From an uncultured Cellvibrio sp. (GTDB lineage Bacteria; Pseudomonadota; Gammaproteobacteria; Pseudomonadales; Cellvibrionaceae), in contig CALFXJ010000006.1 of assembly GCA_937958105.1 (NCBI GenBank), positions 124,001-188,000 on the forward strand: a DNA stretch of 64,000 nucleotides. Direction: 5' to 3'. The stretch's first letter is position 1; each line of letters begins with the position of its first letter. The position numbers and the translations under genes were made by a program. This document shows, piece after piece, positions 44,351 to 53,202 of the stretch. The notes under the pieces are model-generated. The model saw nothing but the letters and a program-made list of their open reading frames with translations, did not search any database and was not told the origin of the DNA.

Positions 44351-45805
44351 TTACTGAAGCCGTTTTACCAGTTCCACCCGGCGGTTCTTCTGCCGTCCTG
44401 TCTCATTGTCATTGGAGGCTGCTGGTGCATAGGGCCCGACACCTTGCGCCAGCAACCGATTGGCGGCAATGCCATAGTCCTTCACAAGCGTCTCAACCAC
44501 CGCCGCTGATCGCTGTTGAGATAAGGTCAGGTTGCTTTCCCGGGTTCCGGTATCGTCGGTATGGCCCACTACATAAAGCAATAACGCTGAGTTTCGTTTC
44601 AACAGTGTGGCGATCGCATCCAGTGTTTCTTTGGATTCCGGTTTGACCATCGCTTTCCCGGTATCAAAATAAATCCCGTAGATCAGCGCCTTACCGGTTG
44701 CGTCGATCTGTTGCTGCAGGGAGTCCGCATCCACCTTGATCAGATCATTCACCAGAGCTTCGGTCTCTACGATGACCTGCTGTACCGCCACTTCACTTTC
44801 ATAGGCTCCAATAAACAGAGCAACGTAAACCTCGCGATCCTCCAGCGTTTTTCTGGCTACAACGTAGTACGGATTCCGATAGTAGTTATAAACCGCCCCC
44901 TCGACTGACAACTTATTGCCGAGCTGTTGAGACTCCCGATCTGTGCCACAGGCATTCAGCTCGCAGCTGGACAGGACGGTAAACCCGGCACTGCTCAAGG
45001 CCTGTTTGTAGTTCTCGTAGATCTTCAGAGAAGACGTATCTTTTATGACATAAAAGTGCCGGGCGAGATCACCGGTCAGCGATAAGGGCGTCTGATCCTG
45101 AGCGCCGGGAGCAGCGGGGATATTCACCGATTCATAATCCACTTTCTGGTGTTTACGCAGGGTTGCGCCGGGGTAGCGCGCAAAGAGCTTGTGATCTTTG
45201 CTCAGCTCTTTGGCGTCGGCCGACTCTGTGGGTGATGTAGCTTGCGCTTGGGCGGTCAGATAAGACGCATCAACCTTGATCAGGTTGTTTTCCAGCGGCT
45301 CACTTTCCAGGATGACCTGCTGCACGGCGGTATCGGCTTCATAAGCTCCAATATACCAGGCACCGATGACCTTGCCTTTAGGCGTCTCTTTCTCAGCGAG
45401 CAGGTAGTAGGGCTTGTAGTAATAGTTGTAGATCGCCTGCTCCGGTGAGAGGTGGTTACCCAGCGCTTTAGCTCTGCGCTCGCCGCCACAGTCTTCCCCA
45501 GCGCAGGAGAAGATGACCTTGAAGTCCAGCGTTTTTAAGGCAGCAGCATAATTTTCATAAACCTTGAGGCTTGAGACACCCTTGATCACATAGAAGTGCT
45601 GATACAAATCTCCTGTGGCTTCCAGGGTTTCAAAGTGATCGTTCGTATCGACCGGTGTTGAGGGGAAGTGGAAGACCTCGTAGTCATACGTGAGTTGTTT
45701 ACGCAGGGTTGCATCGGGATAGGCATCAATGAGTGGGTGATTATTATTGGCCTGCACGCCGAAGCAGAGGCCGCTGGCAAGCAGCAACGTAAAGATCTTC
45801 TTCAT
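44351..45805 (-). CDS. OmpA-family protein with duplicated DUF4892-like domain
   Basis: A 484-residue envelope protein. A signal peptide (residues 1-19, MKKIFTLLLASGLCFGVQA) precedes two tandem homologous units of about 150 residues each. The first runs at about 20-170 and the second at about 195-345; both contain HFYVIKxxSSLKxYENYxxAL, a Cys pair, NYYxxPYY and a VQQVI motif. A C-terminal OmpA peptidoglycan-binding domain (about 355-484) has GHTDDTGTRESNLTLSQQRS. The start at 45805 has an AAGGAA site. It should tether to peptidoglycan from the periplasm. It is divergent from the chitinase gene. Confidence 0.9.
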   Translation of the reverse strand: MKKIFTLLLASGLCFGVQANNNHPLIDAYPDATLRKQLTYDYEVFHFPSTPVDTNDHFETLEATGDLYQHFYVIKGVSSLKVYENYAAALKTLDFKVIFSCAGEDCGGERRAKALGNHLSPEQAIYNYYYKPYYLLAEKETPKGKVIGAWYIGAYEADTAVQQVILESEPLENNLIKVDASYLTAQAQATSPTESADAKELSKDHKLFARYPGATLRKHQKVDYESVNIPAAPGAQDQTPLSLTGDLARHFYVIKDTSSLKIYENYKQALSSAGFTVLSSCELNACGTDRESQQLGNKLSVEGAVYNYYRNPYYVVARKTLEDREVYVALFIGAYESEVAVQQVIVETEALVNDLIKVDADSLQQQIDATGKALIYGIYFDTGKAMVKPESKETLDAIATLLKRNSALLLYVVGHTDDTGTRESNLTLSQQRSAAVVETLVKDYGIAANRLLAQGVGPYAPAASNDNETGRQKNRRVELVKRLQ

Positions 45806-45934
45806 GACTCGGTTCCTTAGCAAAAGGGGAGGGGCAGGATAACGCAAAAATTTTTACGGAGACATCCCACTTTATGGCCGCTAAAGGTGGGACGCACGAA
45901 GTATGGAATCATGCGCCATCTTGAATTTGTTTAA

Positions 45935-45963
45935 TTGACAACGTTGTCCTTCGGGGTTAATGT
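45935..45963 (+). promoter_or_regulatory. Chitinase promoter with overlapping palindromic operator
   Basis: TTGACA (45935-45940), exactly 17 bases, TAATGT (45958-45963). A perfect palindrome GACAACGTTGTC (45937-45948), with the central CG typical of LacI-family operators, overlaps the -35. A second dyad, GGTAAC-GCGG-GTTACC, sits at 45971-45986, near the start point. It would give a leader of about 265 bases before the chitinase. The gap 45806-46235 holds no gene. Confidence 0.6.
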
Positions 45964-46235
45964 CGATTGCGGTAACGCGGGTTACCGGCTTGTTGCGATT
46001 TTTATGGTATTCGGTCAAGCAGCAAGTCAGCCCTTCCACAGCCATGATGTACGGTACTAACGGGCTGCTGTTATTTCTGATACTGCTCTCGCGGTGGAAA
46101 AATAATCGTCACGGAGCTGTTCACTCAGGATGAGTGAATCGTATGGCTGTGATTTCGATGAATCGCCAGAGGTAAGGCGAGACCCATTGATTCCACTTAT
46201 CTCCCGCGCAGACGGGACCTATGAAGGACACAAAG

Positions 46236-47552
46236 ATGATGAATATAAGAAAAGCGTTAGGGGTAGTGGCGACCCTGCTGTTTGCAGGTCACGCCTATGC
46301 GTATAACTGTTCCGGGGTGGCACAGTACTCTGACGGTGCCAGTTACAGTAACGGCAGCATTGTCCAGAACCTCGGCATTGCTTATCAATGTACGGTGGGG
46401 GGCTGGTGCAGTGTCGGCGGTCCTTATGCACCGGGAGCAGGCTGGGCCTGGGATAACGCCTGGACCAGTCTTGGTTCCTGTGGCAGCACCGGTGGTCCGG
46501 TCAGTTCATCCAGCTCATCGTCCGGCAATAATAACGGCGGCGGTTCCTGCCCCAACTGGAGCGCAGGTACTTTTTATGACGTGGGTGCCGTGGTGCGTTA
46601 CAACAACGGTTACTTCCGCGCGAAGAATGCTAACCCGGGTTACGACCCCTTGATCAGCACCTGGTTCTGGGAGCCCGTGGCCTCCTGTCCGGGCGGAAAC
46701 AATAACTCCAGCTCCTCCAGTAACGGCGGTAATAACGGCGGCTCATGTCCGCAGTGGTCAGCGGGAACCGATTACTATGCAGGCAATGTAGTGATATACA
46801 ACGGTTCTTATTACATTGCCGAACACGACAACCCCGGTTACGACCCGACCATCAGTACCTGGTTCTGGGAACCTGTGGCTTCCTGTCCGGGTGGAAACAA
46901 CAACTCCAGCTCTTCATCGGGTAATGGCGGCAGCGGCTTTGCGGCAATTGTCAGTGAAGCGCAGTTCAACCAGATGTTCCCCAACCGTAATCCGTTCTAT
47001 ACCTACAGTGGTCTGGTTGCTGCAACCAACAACTTCCCAGCGTTTGCCAATACCGGCGATCTCCAGGTCAGAAAACGTGAAGCGGCAGCCGCTTTGGCAA
47101 ACTTCTCTCACGAAACCGGTGGCCTGGTTCACATCAACGAAATTGCCCGCGGTGAATATTGTTCCGGTACAGCAACGCCTTGCGGTGTTTGTGCTCCCGG
47201 AAAACAGTATCACGGTCGCGGCCCGATCCAGTTGAGCTGGAACTACAACTATTGTGCGGCAGGTCAGGCCCTCGGTTTGAATCTGTGGGGCAATCCAGAT
47301 CTGGTTGCACAGGATCCGACCGTTGCCTGGGGCACAGCCATCTGGTTCTGGATGACCCAGAGCGGTTCAGGTTACCGTCCAGCCCACACATCTATCACCG
47401 GTGGTTATGGTTTCGGTGAGACGATTCGCACCATCAATGGATCACTGGAATGTAATGGCGGGCATCCTGGACAGGTACAAAGCCGCATCAATCTGTACCA
47501 GAATTTCATCCAGATTCTGGGAGGCACTCCGGGTAACAATTTGGGTTGCTAA
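46236..47552 (+). CDS. Secreted GH19 chitinase with CBM5/12 modules
   Basis: A 438-residue extracellular chitinase. The signal peptide ends after residue 22 (GHAYA). Next come a CBM5/12-like region (about 23-82), a Ser-rich linker, two nearly identical CBM5/12 modules (about 105-151 and 171-217; W-S-A-G-T...STWFWEPVASC) separated by Ser/Asn linkers, and a C-terminal GH19 domain (about 235-438). The catalytic acid is E293 in FSHETGG and the base E302 in NEIARGEYC, nine residues apart as in bacterial family-19 chitinases. It cuts chitin chains with inversion. The start at 46236 has AAGGA seven bases upstream; an ATG at 46221 is less likely. Confidence 0.96.
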   Translation: MMNIRKALGVVATLLFAGHAYAYNCSGVAQYSDGASYSNGSIVQNLGIAYQCTVGGWCSVGGPYAPGAGWAWDNAWTSLGSCGSTGGPVSSSSSSSGNNNGGGSCPNWSAGTFYDVGAVVRYNNGYFRAKNANPGYDPLISTWFWEPVASCPGGNNNSSSSSNGGNNGGSCPQWSAGTDYYAGNVVIYNGSYYIAEHDNPGYDPTISTWFWEPVASCPGGNNNSSSSSGNGGSGFAAIVSEAQFNQMFPNRNPFYTYSGLVAATNNFPAFANTGDLQVRKREAAAALANFSHETGGLVHINEIARGEYCSGTATPCGVCAPGKQYHGRGPIQLSWNYNYCAAGQALGLNLWGNPDLVAQDPTVAWGTAIWFWMTQSGSGYRPAHTSITGGYGFGETIRTINGSLECNGGHPGQVQSRINLYQNFIQILGGTPGNNLGC

Positions 47553-47603
47553 CTGAGTTGCTGATCGGTCTGTATGACGGTCATGCACAAGATGGCCGTT
47601 ACA

Positions 47604-47638
47604 AAAAAGCCGCAGGGATTTTTTCCTTGCGGCTTTTT
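47604..47638. terminator. Bidirectional terminator, chitinase / lytic transglycosylase
   Basis: GCCGCAGGGA (47609-47618) pairs with TCCTTGCGGC (47624-47633), flanked by A and T runs, between convergent stops. Confidence 0.88.
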
Positions 47639-47668
47639 CGTTTTTAGCAGTCAAAGAGGGCTGTTGTT

Positions 47669-48895
47669 TTATAAAGCCACACCCAAAGCATCAAGAATTT
47701 TTTTATCGACAAACCCATCCGCGATCATTCCCTGCTGATGCTGAAACTGGCTGACCGCACGGCGCGTACCCGGGCCAAGGATGCCATCCGGCGTGCCTGC
47801 ATCAAAACCTTTCTCATTCAGTTGTTGCTGCAAGGTCATGACCTGCGCACGGTTCATGCGCGGTGCGTCTTCCGGTGGTGCCTGCATCAATTTACCCGTA
47901 CCGGCGATGCGATCGGCAAGATAGCCTACGGCCAGTGCGTAATATTCAGAGCGATTCCAGCGCATGATCACATTGAAATTGTCATAAACCAGAAAGGCTG
48001 GACCGCGATGACCAGCGGGGACCAGCAGAGACGCCTGCATGTCCGCAGTGGGCAAAGCGGCGCCGTTGGTCTGACGCACGCCCAGCTTCTGCCACTCGGC
48101 CAGCGGTTTACGCTGATTAAGTCCCGCTTCAAGGTATGGGAAATTGTCCGGCAGTTTTACTTCACGGCCCCAGCGATCCGCCTGTTGCCAGCCCAGGCTT
48201 TGTAAAAATCTGGCAGCAGAGGCCATTGCATCTGGAGTGCTGTTCCAGAGATCACGTTTTTTATCGCCATCATAATCCACCGCATGACGCAAAAATGCAG
48301 AGGGCATGAATTGCGTGTGTCCCATTGCACCGGCCCAGGAACCTTCCATCTTGTCCGGTGCAATCGCACCCTCATCCAGAATGCGCAGGGCGGCCATAAG
48401 TTCGCCGGCGAAATAATTACTGCGACGTTCATCGCAGGCGAGTGTGCTCAGAGAATCCACCACCGACATCTTGCCAAAGTAGCTGCCGTAGTTGGTTTCC
48501 AGACCCCAGAAAGCTACCAGATAGTGGGGCGGTACACCGTAATCCTGGGTGATGCGGGAAAACAACGCGCGATGCCGGGCGAGCAATTCGCGTCCCTGCG
48601 CAACGCGCTGATCAGTGACCCGACGATTCAGGTAGTCAGCAAAGGTGGTGGTGAACTCCGGCTGCTGGCGATCCAGCTCAATTACGCGGGGATTGTAATT
48701 GGCTTTAAGCAGGCTTTGCGTAACTGTGGCGTCGGAAATTCCTTCTACCTTGGCGCGTTCACCGAGGCGGGTCAGGCAAAGCGTAAATTCTTCGTTTGAT
48801 AAATGGGTGATTTCCGCTGTGGCGGGTGCCGCCATGGTGGAAGTACACATCTGGCTGAGCAATAACAGCGAGATAAATTTATTGGCCGTCTTCAT
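47669..48895 (-). CDS. Lytic murein transglycosylase (MltB type)
   Basis: A 408-residue periplasmic enzyme. A signal peptide (about 1-22) precedes the MltB-type transglycosylase domain (about 30-325), with catalytic Glu133 in WGLETNYGSYFG and the GAMGHTQFMPS motif. A C-terminal peptidoglycan-binding domain (about 345-408; LNEKGFDAGTPDGILGPGTRRAV) completes it. It cleaves glycan strands to 1,6-anhydro-muropeptides. No lipobox is seen, so it is probably soluble. Confidence 0.95.
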   Translation of the reverse strand: MKTANKFISLLLLSQMCTSTMAAPATAEITHLSNEEFTLCLTRLGERAKVEGISDATVTQSLLKANYNPRVIELDRQQPEFTTTFADYLNRRVTDQRVAQGRELLARHRALFSRITQDYGVPPHYLVAFWGLETNYGSYFGKMSVVDSLSTLACDERRSNYFAGELMAALRILDEGAIAPDKMEGSWAGAMGHTQFMPSAFLRHAVDYDGDKKRDLWNSTPDAMASAARFLQSLGWQQADRWGREVKLPDNFPYLEAGLNQRKPLAEWQKLGVRQTNGAALPTADMQASLLVPAGHRGPAFLVYDNFNVIMRWNRSEYYALAVGYLADRIAGTGKLMQAPPEDAPRMNRAQVMTLQQQLNEKGFDAGTPDGILGPGTRRAVSQFQHQQGMIADGFVDKKILDALGVAL

Positions 48896-49020
48896 AACAT
48901 TCTCATCAGTGGCGGTCGAAAAAAACGATGGGGATATAGTGGCTTAGGCCTCCTTGACCTGCAAGAGCTTGGTTTGCGGATCGCGACATAAGTTCAGTTT
49001 GATGAGCTTGCCGCCAGACA

Positions 49021-49575
49021 TTAGCCCGACGATAGGTCAAAAACCTGGCGATATTTCAATCGACGGAATTCATAAGGGGAGGCGATACGGTTTGCCGCAC
49101 GCAGTTGTTTATATTCGGTGAGGCTCGCCAGATGACGATTGGCGGCGGGAGAGGGTGATAAGAGTACCTGGCTTTCGCAATGGATGCTCGGGTAATGTTT
49201 CAAAAAATGACGTTCGACAAATCTGCTGGTGAAGTAAACTTTGCGCGGTTGCGCTGCCAGACATGCCTTTATGCCGACGTGATTAAATTCGAGGATATTG
49301 AGATTCGCATCTGCACAGTTATTTGCCCGGCGTTCTATACGGTAAGCCACATCAGTCAACGCGATGCCGTGAACTTCGCACAATGCTTTTTTTTCGGCCA
49401 GTGTACTCGCGGGCATGCTGAAGACATCGCTCAGCAACCGCCAGAATTCATTACGTCCGCTGCCGCTGTAGAACCATTCGCCGTAATCCAGCCCGTTGAA
49501 ACATGGAAAACTGCCGATGATCAGCCGGTGCGTTATCCGTGGCAAAAAATAAACAAAAGGATGTTGTTCTATCAC
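49021..49575 (-). CDS. Uracil-DNA glycosylase-fold family protein
   Basis: A 184-residue protein with UDG-superfamily motifs: an N-terminal LIIGSFPCFNG (motif I-like) and LLSPSPAANR (motif II-like, with a Ser-Pro-Ser where others have HPSP). It should be related to mismatch or uracil glycosylases, but the active residues differ from canonical UDG or MUG, and specificity is unclear. The start codon is GTG at 49575 with an AAGGA site. It is not obviously in an operon. Confidence 0.7.
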   Translation of the reverse strand: MIEQHPFVYFLPRITHRLIIGSFPCFNGLDYGEWFYSGSGRNEFWRLLSDVFSMPASTLAEKKALCEVHGIALTDVAYRIERRANNCADANLNILEFNHVGIKACLAAQPRKVYFTSRFVERHFLKHYPSIHCESQVLLSPSPAANRHLASLTEYKQLRAANRIASPYEFRRLKYRQVFDLSSG

Positions 49576-49725
49576 GGGTTTTCCTTTAAGTGGTCAGCGG
49601 TCCTTAATCTGTATCATTGCACAACAGTGCCGTCTGTCGTGGGAGTATATCTGAGGGTTTACATTGCATCAGGTTCATGGTTGGGAAAATAAAAACAGGA
49701 AATTTGAGAGGGCGTGACGATAACG

Positions 49726-49751
49726 AAAAAGGGGCTCTGTGCAAGCCCCTT
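49726..49751 (-). terminator. Terminator after the low-complexity secreted protein
   Basis: AAGGGGCT (49729-49736) pairs with AGCCCCTT (49744-49751). On the minus strand a run of T follows, 25 bases after the gene's stop. Confidence 0.8.
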
Positions 49752-49776
49752 AATTCAATGCGGGTAGCCGGTAAAA

Positions 49777-50085
49777 TCAGCGGCCAGTACCACTGCCGCC
49801 AGTAGTGCCACTGCCTGTACCGGAGCGCGTTCCGGTTCCCTGGCCGGTATTGCCAGTGCCGCTGCCGGTTTGACCACGATTTTCAGTTCCGGTGGTACCG
49901 TCGCGGTCGTAACCGGTAGAGGTACCGTCGGTGCGATTTCTGTAGTCAACAGATGAGACCGAGCTGGAGGCAGTGTAAGTGCCGGTGCCGCCGGGATTGC
50001 TGGTGTCACGAGTACCCGTCTGGGCAACAACGAAAGCAGACGAAGCGAGCAGCATGCTGGTCATAATTAAAGGTAACTTCTTCAT
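49777..50085 (-). CDS. Secreted Gly/Thr/Ser-rich low-complexity protein
   Basis: A 102-residue protein. A clear signal peptide (MKKLPLIMTSMLLASSAFVVA) leads to a mature part of about 80 residues, almost all Gly, Thr, Ser, Asn, Asp and Arg, including repeats of G-T-G and T-G-S. There is no recognisable domain. A strong GAGGAG ribosome site lies at the start and a terminator after it, so expression may be high. A surface, matrix or stress role is possible but unproven. Confidence 0.75.
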   Translation of the reverse strand: MKKLPLIMTSMLLASSAFVVAQTGTRDTSNPGGTGTYTASSSVSSVDYRNRTDGTSTGYDRDGTTGTENRGQTGSGTGNTGQGTGTRSGTGSGTTGGSGTGR

Positions 50086-50338
50086 TTTGAATCTCCTCAG
50101 GCAAAAGAAAAGTTAAAACATTTTTTGTCGAGAAGACTGTTGCATTGCCCATGCCAGTGTTGATATCCGTAGAGCTCGGCATCAATGGCAACAAAATGTC
50201 GGGAAAACGTCTTTTAAAATAAAGGTTGAAGAAGAGTTGCATGTCTTTCTGTCTTGGATGCCAAAAATTTTTACATTCCGTTGTAAATTTTATAGCTTTA
50301 TTTTTCGCTGCGCTTGTGAGTACCACCTGTGTGAAAAG

Positions 50339-51442
50339 TTAATCAGCTGACGGTAAACGAGCGCGACCAATGGTGTCGGTATCAGTTCCAAACCAGAGCG
50401 AATTCTCTTTTGCGTCGTACATCATATTCCTGACTGCACCACCTCCGCTTGGTATCTCTACCGGTGTACCAAAGGATTGCGTCTGTGGATCAAAACTTAC
50501 CAGGCGGTTAGGTTGCGGACCCGTTTCTACAATCCAGATAACGCCTCGCTTATCTGCTGCCACCGCATAGGGGCGGGATTTCTCCTTACCAGGCATGCGC
50601 CATTCATCAATCGAACCGGTCATCGGATTGTAGCGGCCCAGATGTCCCTCAGCATAATCAACGTACCACACCATGCCATCAGGACTGATCGCCAGCCGGC
50701 GAGGCCGGTTTTCCGCACGGGGCAGCGTAATCTCCACCACACGATTATCTTCAACTGTGGCCAGTTTGTTGGTCCCGAAAAGTGCAACCCAGGGTTTATC
50801 ATTCCGGTCTACGAGTAAACCATAAGGACGCGCGTGTTTTGTGGGTACATCATGCAGCGTAATTTTTTTGCTATCTCCTTTCAGTAATCCGATCTGGTTG
50901 CCACCCTGCACGGTGAACCAGATATCTCCCGTGCTCGTAAAATCCATTGTATGCACATCGCCCGGGCCATCGCCGGGAAGAACAAATTTTTCAACAGCTC
51001 CGGTTTGTGGATTGAGCAGGCCGACGTGGCTCGCTGTGTTCCCGGCGTACCAGGCACCGCGTTTGTCCACGATGACTGTATGGGGGCCAGTACCAGCGTC
51101 AAGATCGTAACGTTTGAACTCACCATCTGCAGGATTAAAGGTTGCTACATAATCCGCTTTCTGACCGACAAACCAGATTGTGCCTGCGTTTTCTACCCAG
51201 GGATCACGCGGAAGCGAGTTTTTCCAAGGCACTTTCCATTCTTTAATGACAGACCATTCTTTAATGACAGCCCCTTCATTAATGACAGTCCGTTCATTAC
51301 TAACAGTGCTCCGAGGCTGTTCAGTAATCTCAATGTTGTCTAGCGATTCGGTAATAACAGGACTCTCGGGTGATTCGGCGCTGCTGGTACAGGAAAGCAG
51401 CAGCGCGCCTATCAGCAGGTATCTGGGTTCAAACACTTTCAT
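50339..51442 (-). CDS. Beta-propeller lipoprotein (streptogramin lyase-like)
   Basis: A 367-residue lipoprotein (lipobox LLLSC, Cys18) with a low-complexity N-terminal stretch, then a Vgb-like beta-propeller (about 75-367). The propeller has repeated W-F and DIWF/WYVDY blade motifs (GTIWFVGQ, GDIWFTVQGG, GMVWYVDYAEG, GVIWIVETG). Streptogramin lyases cleave cyclic streptogramins, but many homologues are general periplasmic propellers. I would not call it a resistance gene. A hexapeptide repeat lies just before the propeller (encoded by 51236-51307). Confidence 0.82.
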   Translation of the reverse strand: MKVFEPRYLLIGALLLSCTSSAESPESPVITESLDNIEITEQPRSTVSNERTVINEGAVIKEWSVIKEWKVPWKNSLPRDPWVENAGTIWFVGQKADYVATFNPADGEFKRYDLDAGTGPHTVIVDKRGAWYAGNTASHVGLLNPQTGAVEKFVLPGDGPGDVHTMDFTSTGDIWFTVQGGNQIGLLKGDSKKITLHDVPTKHARPYGLLVDRNDKPWVALFGTNKLATVEDNRVVEITLPRAENRPRRLAISPDGMVWYVDYAEGHLGRYNPMTGSIDEWRMPGKEKSRPYAVAADKRGVIWIVETGPQPNRLVSFDPQTQSFGTPVEIPSGGGAVRNMMYDAKENSLWFGTDTDTIGRARLPSAD

Positions 51443-51672
51443 CGGGCCAACCTCTTATCGGTTTATCGGTCGTTAGTATGCTGGCAAGCATTGGTTTGAA
51501 TACGCGGTGGTTTGAAGAGGATTATTTATTGACGTCAACCAGGCGTAAAAATTCCAGAGACAGGTGGAGCTTGGTTGATAGGTTGTTGAATATTGTGTCG
51601 ATGAGTTCATGGCAGACAATGCATTAATCTGAAACACTAGCTGCTGTTAATCCGGTCGCTGCAGGAGCTGCT

Positions 51673-53145
51673 ATGTATTCACCGATCAACCGATTTATCG
51701 GCATCTTATGTGTTTTATCCTTAGTCGCCTGTGGCGGTGGGAGTTCTTCACCGGGTGGTTCTTCTCCAAATTCTTCCACAGGTTTTTCCTCCAGCTCTTC
51801 CTCAAGTGCTCTGTCGGGTTTCTCTTCCAGCATCTCAGTGAACTCCAGCGTTGCGCAATCGTCAGTATTTTCCAGCGCGGCGGACAACTCAGGTGCGGCG
51901 AGCAGTACATCGCAGAATACGTCCAGTAATGCAAACAGTTCGGCAGCTGATCCCTGGATGGATATCTCCCTGCAAAGCCGGATTACAAAGGTGCAGCCGA
52001 TGACCGGTATCGTATTGTGGGCGGATTCACACAACAGCACGGTACTGAAGACAGAAGACGATTACGTTCAACTTGAGTATGCCTACGTGCGGCCCAGTGA
52101 TGTTGTGATCGGTGCGGGGCTGTATGACTGGACTCCCCTTGAAAATCTGCTGGAGCAGGTGAGGGGGCGGGGTAAACAGGCTATTCTGCGCTGGTATTAC
52201 GTTTATCCAGACCGGCAGACAGCGGTACCGGATTACATCAAGTTTTACAGTGATTACCATGAAACCACTGAACAGAGCGAAGGTAAGAAAACTGACTTTC
52301 CGGATTGGTCTCACCCGGAGCTTCAGCAGGCTCATCTGGATTTTTATACGGCCTTTGCCGCTCGCTATGATAGTGATCCGCGCATTGCCTTCCTGCAGGT
52401 GGGTTTTGGATTGTGGGGTGAGTACCACATTTATGATCCGCAGGTGAGATTGGGAGAAAATTTTCCATCCAAGGCTTACCAGAAGCAGTTTCTGCAACAT
52501 CTGGCAGACGTGTTTGATGAGTTGCATTGGAGCATCTCCATCGACGCCGGTGACAGCAGTCACTCACCCATCGCAACAGACGCCGGTTTGCGGGCGCTGC
52601 GCTTCGGTAACTTCGATGATTCGTTTATGCACAGTAGTCACGGAGCCTATAACGCTTCCATGTGGCGGGTATTCAACCATACCACGCGCTATCAACACTC
52701 GCCCCACGGCGGAGAACTTAGCTACTACTCCGATTATGATCAGCGCAATGTTTTAAACACCGAAGGCATGTATGGCAGAACCTATGAGCAGCTGAGCGAG
52801 GAATTTAATATCACCTATATGATCGGCAATGATCAGCCCCGCTATCAGAATGTCCAGCGCATTAAAGAGGCTGGCATGGCGAACGGCTATAAATTTCACA
52901 TCACTGCGTTCAAAGCCTCTTCGACTGGTTCGCGGGTGACGGTAATAAATCGTGGTATTGCACCCATTTATTACGATGCCTATGTGACGGTGAATGGCGT
53001 GCGGGCAGGGCAGTCGCTGAAGGGGTTACTGCCGGAGCAGTCATTGGAGCTGGAGATTGCGGCGGGCGGAAAAAATCCCGTACTGACGATTGAAAGCGAT
53101 AGGCTGGTGGCCGGGCAGGAGATACAGTTTGCCGCTGATTTATAA
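51673..53145 (+). CDS. DUF4832 surface lipoprotein with Ser-rich linker
   Basis: A 490-residue lipoprotein (lipobox LVAC, Cys20). Residues 24-92 form a Ser/Asn-rich linker like those of Cellvibrio CAZymes. The remainder is the DUF4832 domain. It has a TIM-barrel-like region with GLYDWTPLENLLEQVRGRGKQAILRW, a conserved Trp-Gly-Glu (FGLWGEYHIYD) that resembles a glycosidase acid residue, and a C-terminal beta-sandwich (about 410-490). The family is related to GH-type hydrolases, but no activity is established. The gene stands alone, followed by a terminator. Confidence 0.85.
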   Translation: MYSPINRFIGILCVLSLVACGGGSSSPGGSSPNSSTGFSSSSSSSALSGFSSSISVNSSVAQSSVFSSAADNSGAASSTSQNTSSNANSSAADPWMDISLQSRITKVQPMTGIVLWADSHNSTVLKTEDDYVQLEYAYVRPSDVVIGAGLYDWTPLENLLEQVRGRGKQAILRWYYVYPDRQTAVPDYIKFYSDYHETTEQSEGKKTDFPDWSHPELQQAHLDFYTAFAARYDSDPRIAFLQVGFGLWGEYHIYDPQVRLGENFPSKAYQKQFLQHLADVFDELHWSISIDAGDSSHSPIATDAGLRALRFGNFDDSFMHSSHGAYNASMWRVFNHTTRYQHSPHGGELSYYSDYDQRNVLNTEGMYGRTYEQLSEEFNITYMIGNDQPRYQNVQRIKEAGMANGYKFHITAFKASSTGSRVTVINRGIAPIYYDAYVTVNGVRAGQSLKGLLPEQSLELEIAAGGKNPVLTIESDRLVAGQEIQFAADL

Positions 53146-53155
53146 GATGGTGATC

Positions 53156-53182
53156 AAACGAGCCCGATTGCCGGGCTCGTTT
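53156..53182. terminator. Terminator after the DUF4832 gene
   Basis: AAACGAGCCCG and CGGGCTCGTTT flank a short loop between the convergent DUF4832 and YciI-type genes. Confidence 0.88.
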
Positions 53183-53202
53183 GGTTTTAACCCAGGCGTT
53201 GA

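Noticed and set aside
50339..51442. Streptogramin resistance lyase call
   Set aside because: The propeller resembles Vgb, but a lipoprotein anchor and low-complexity N-terminus are not typical. The catalytic His could not be assigned, so resistance is not claimed.
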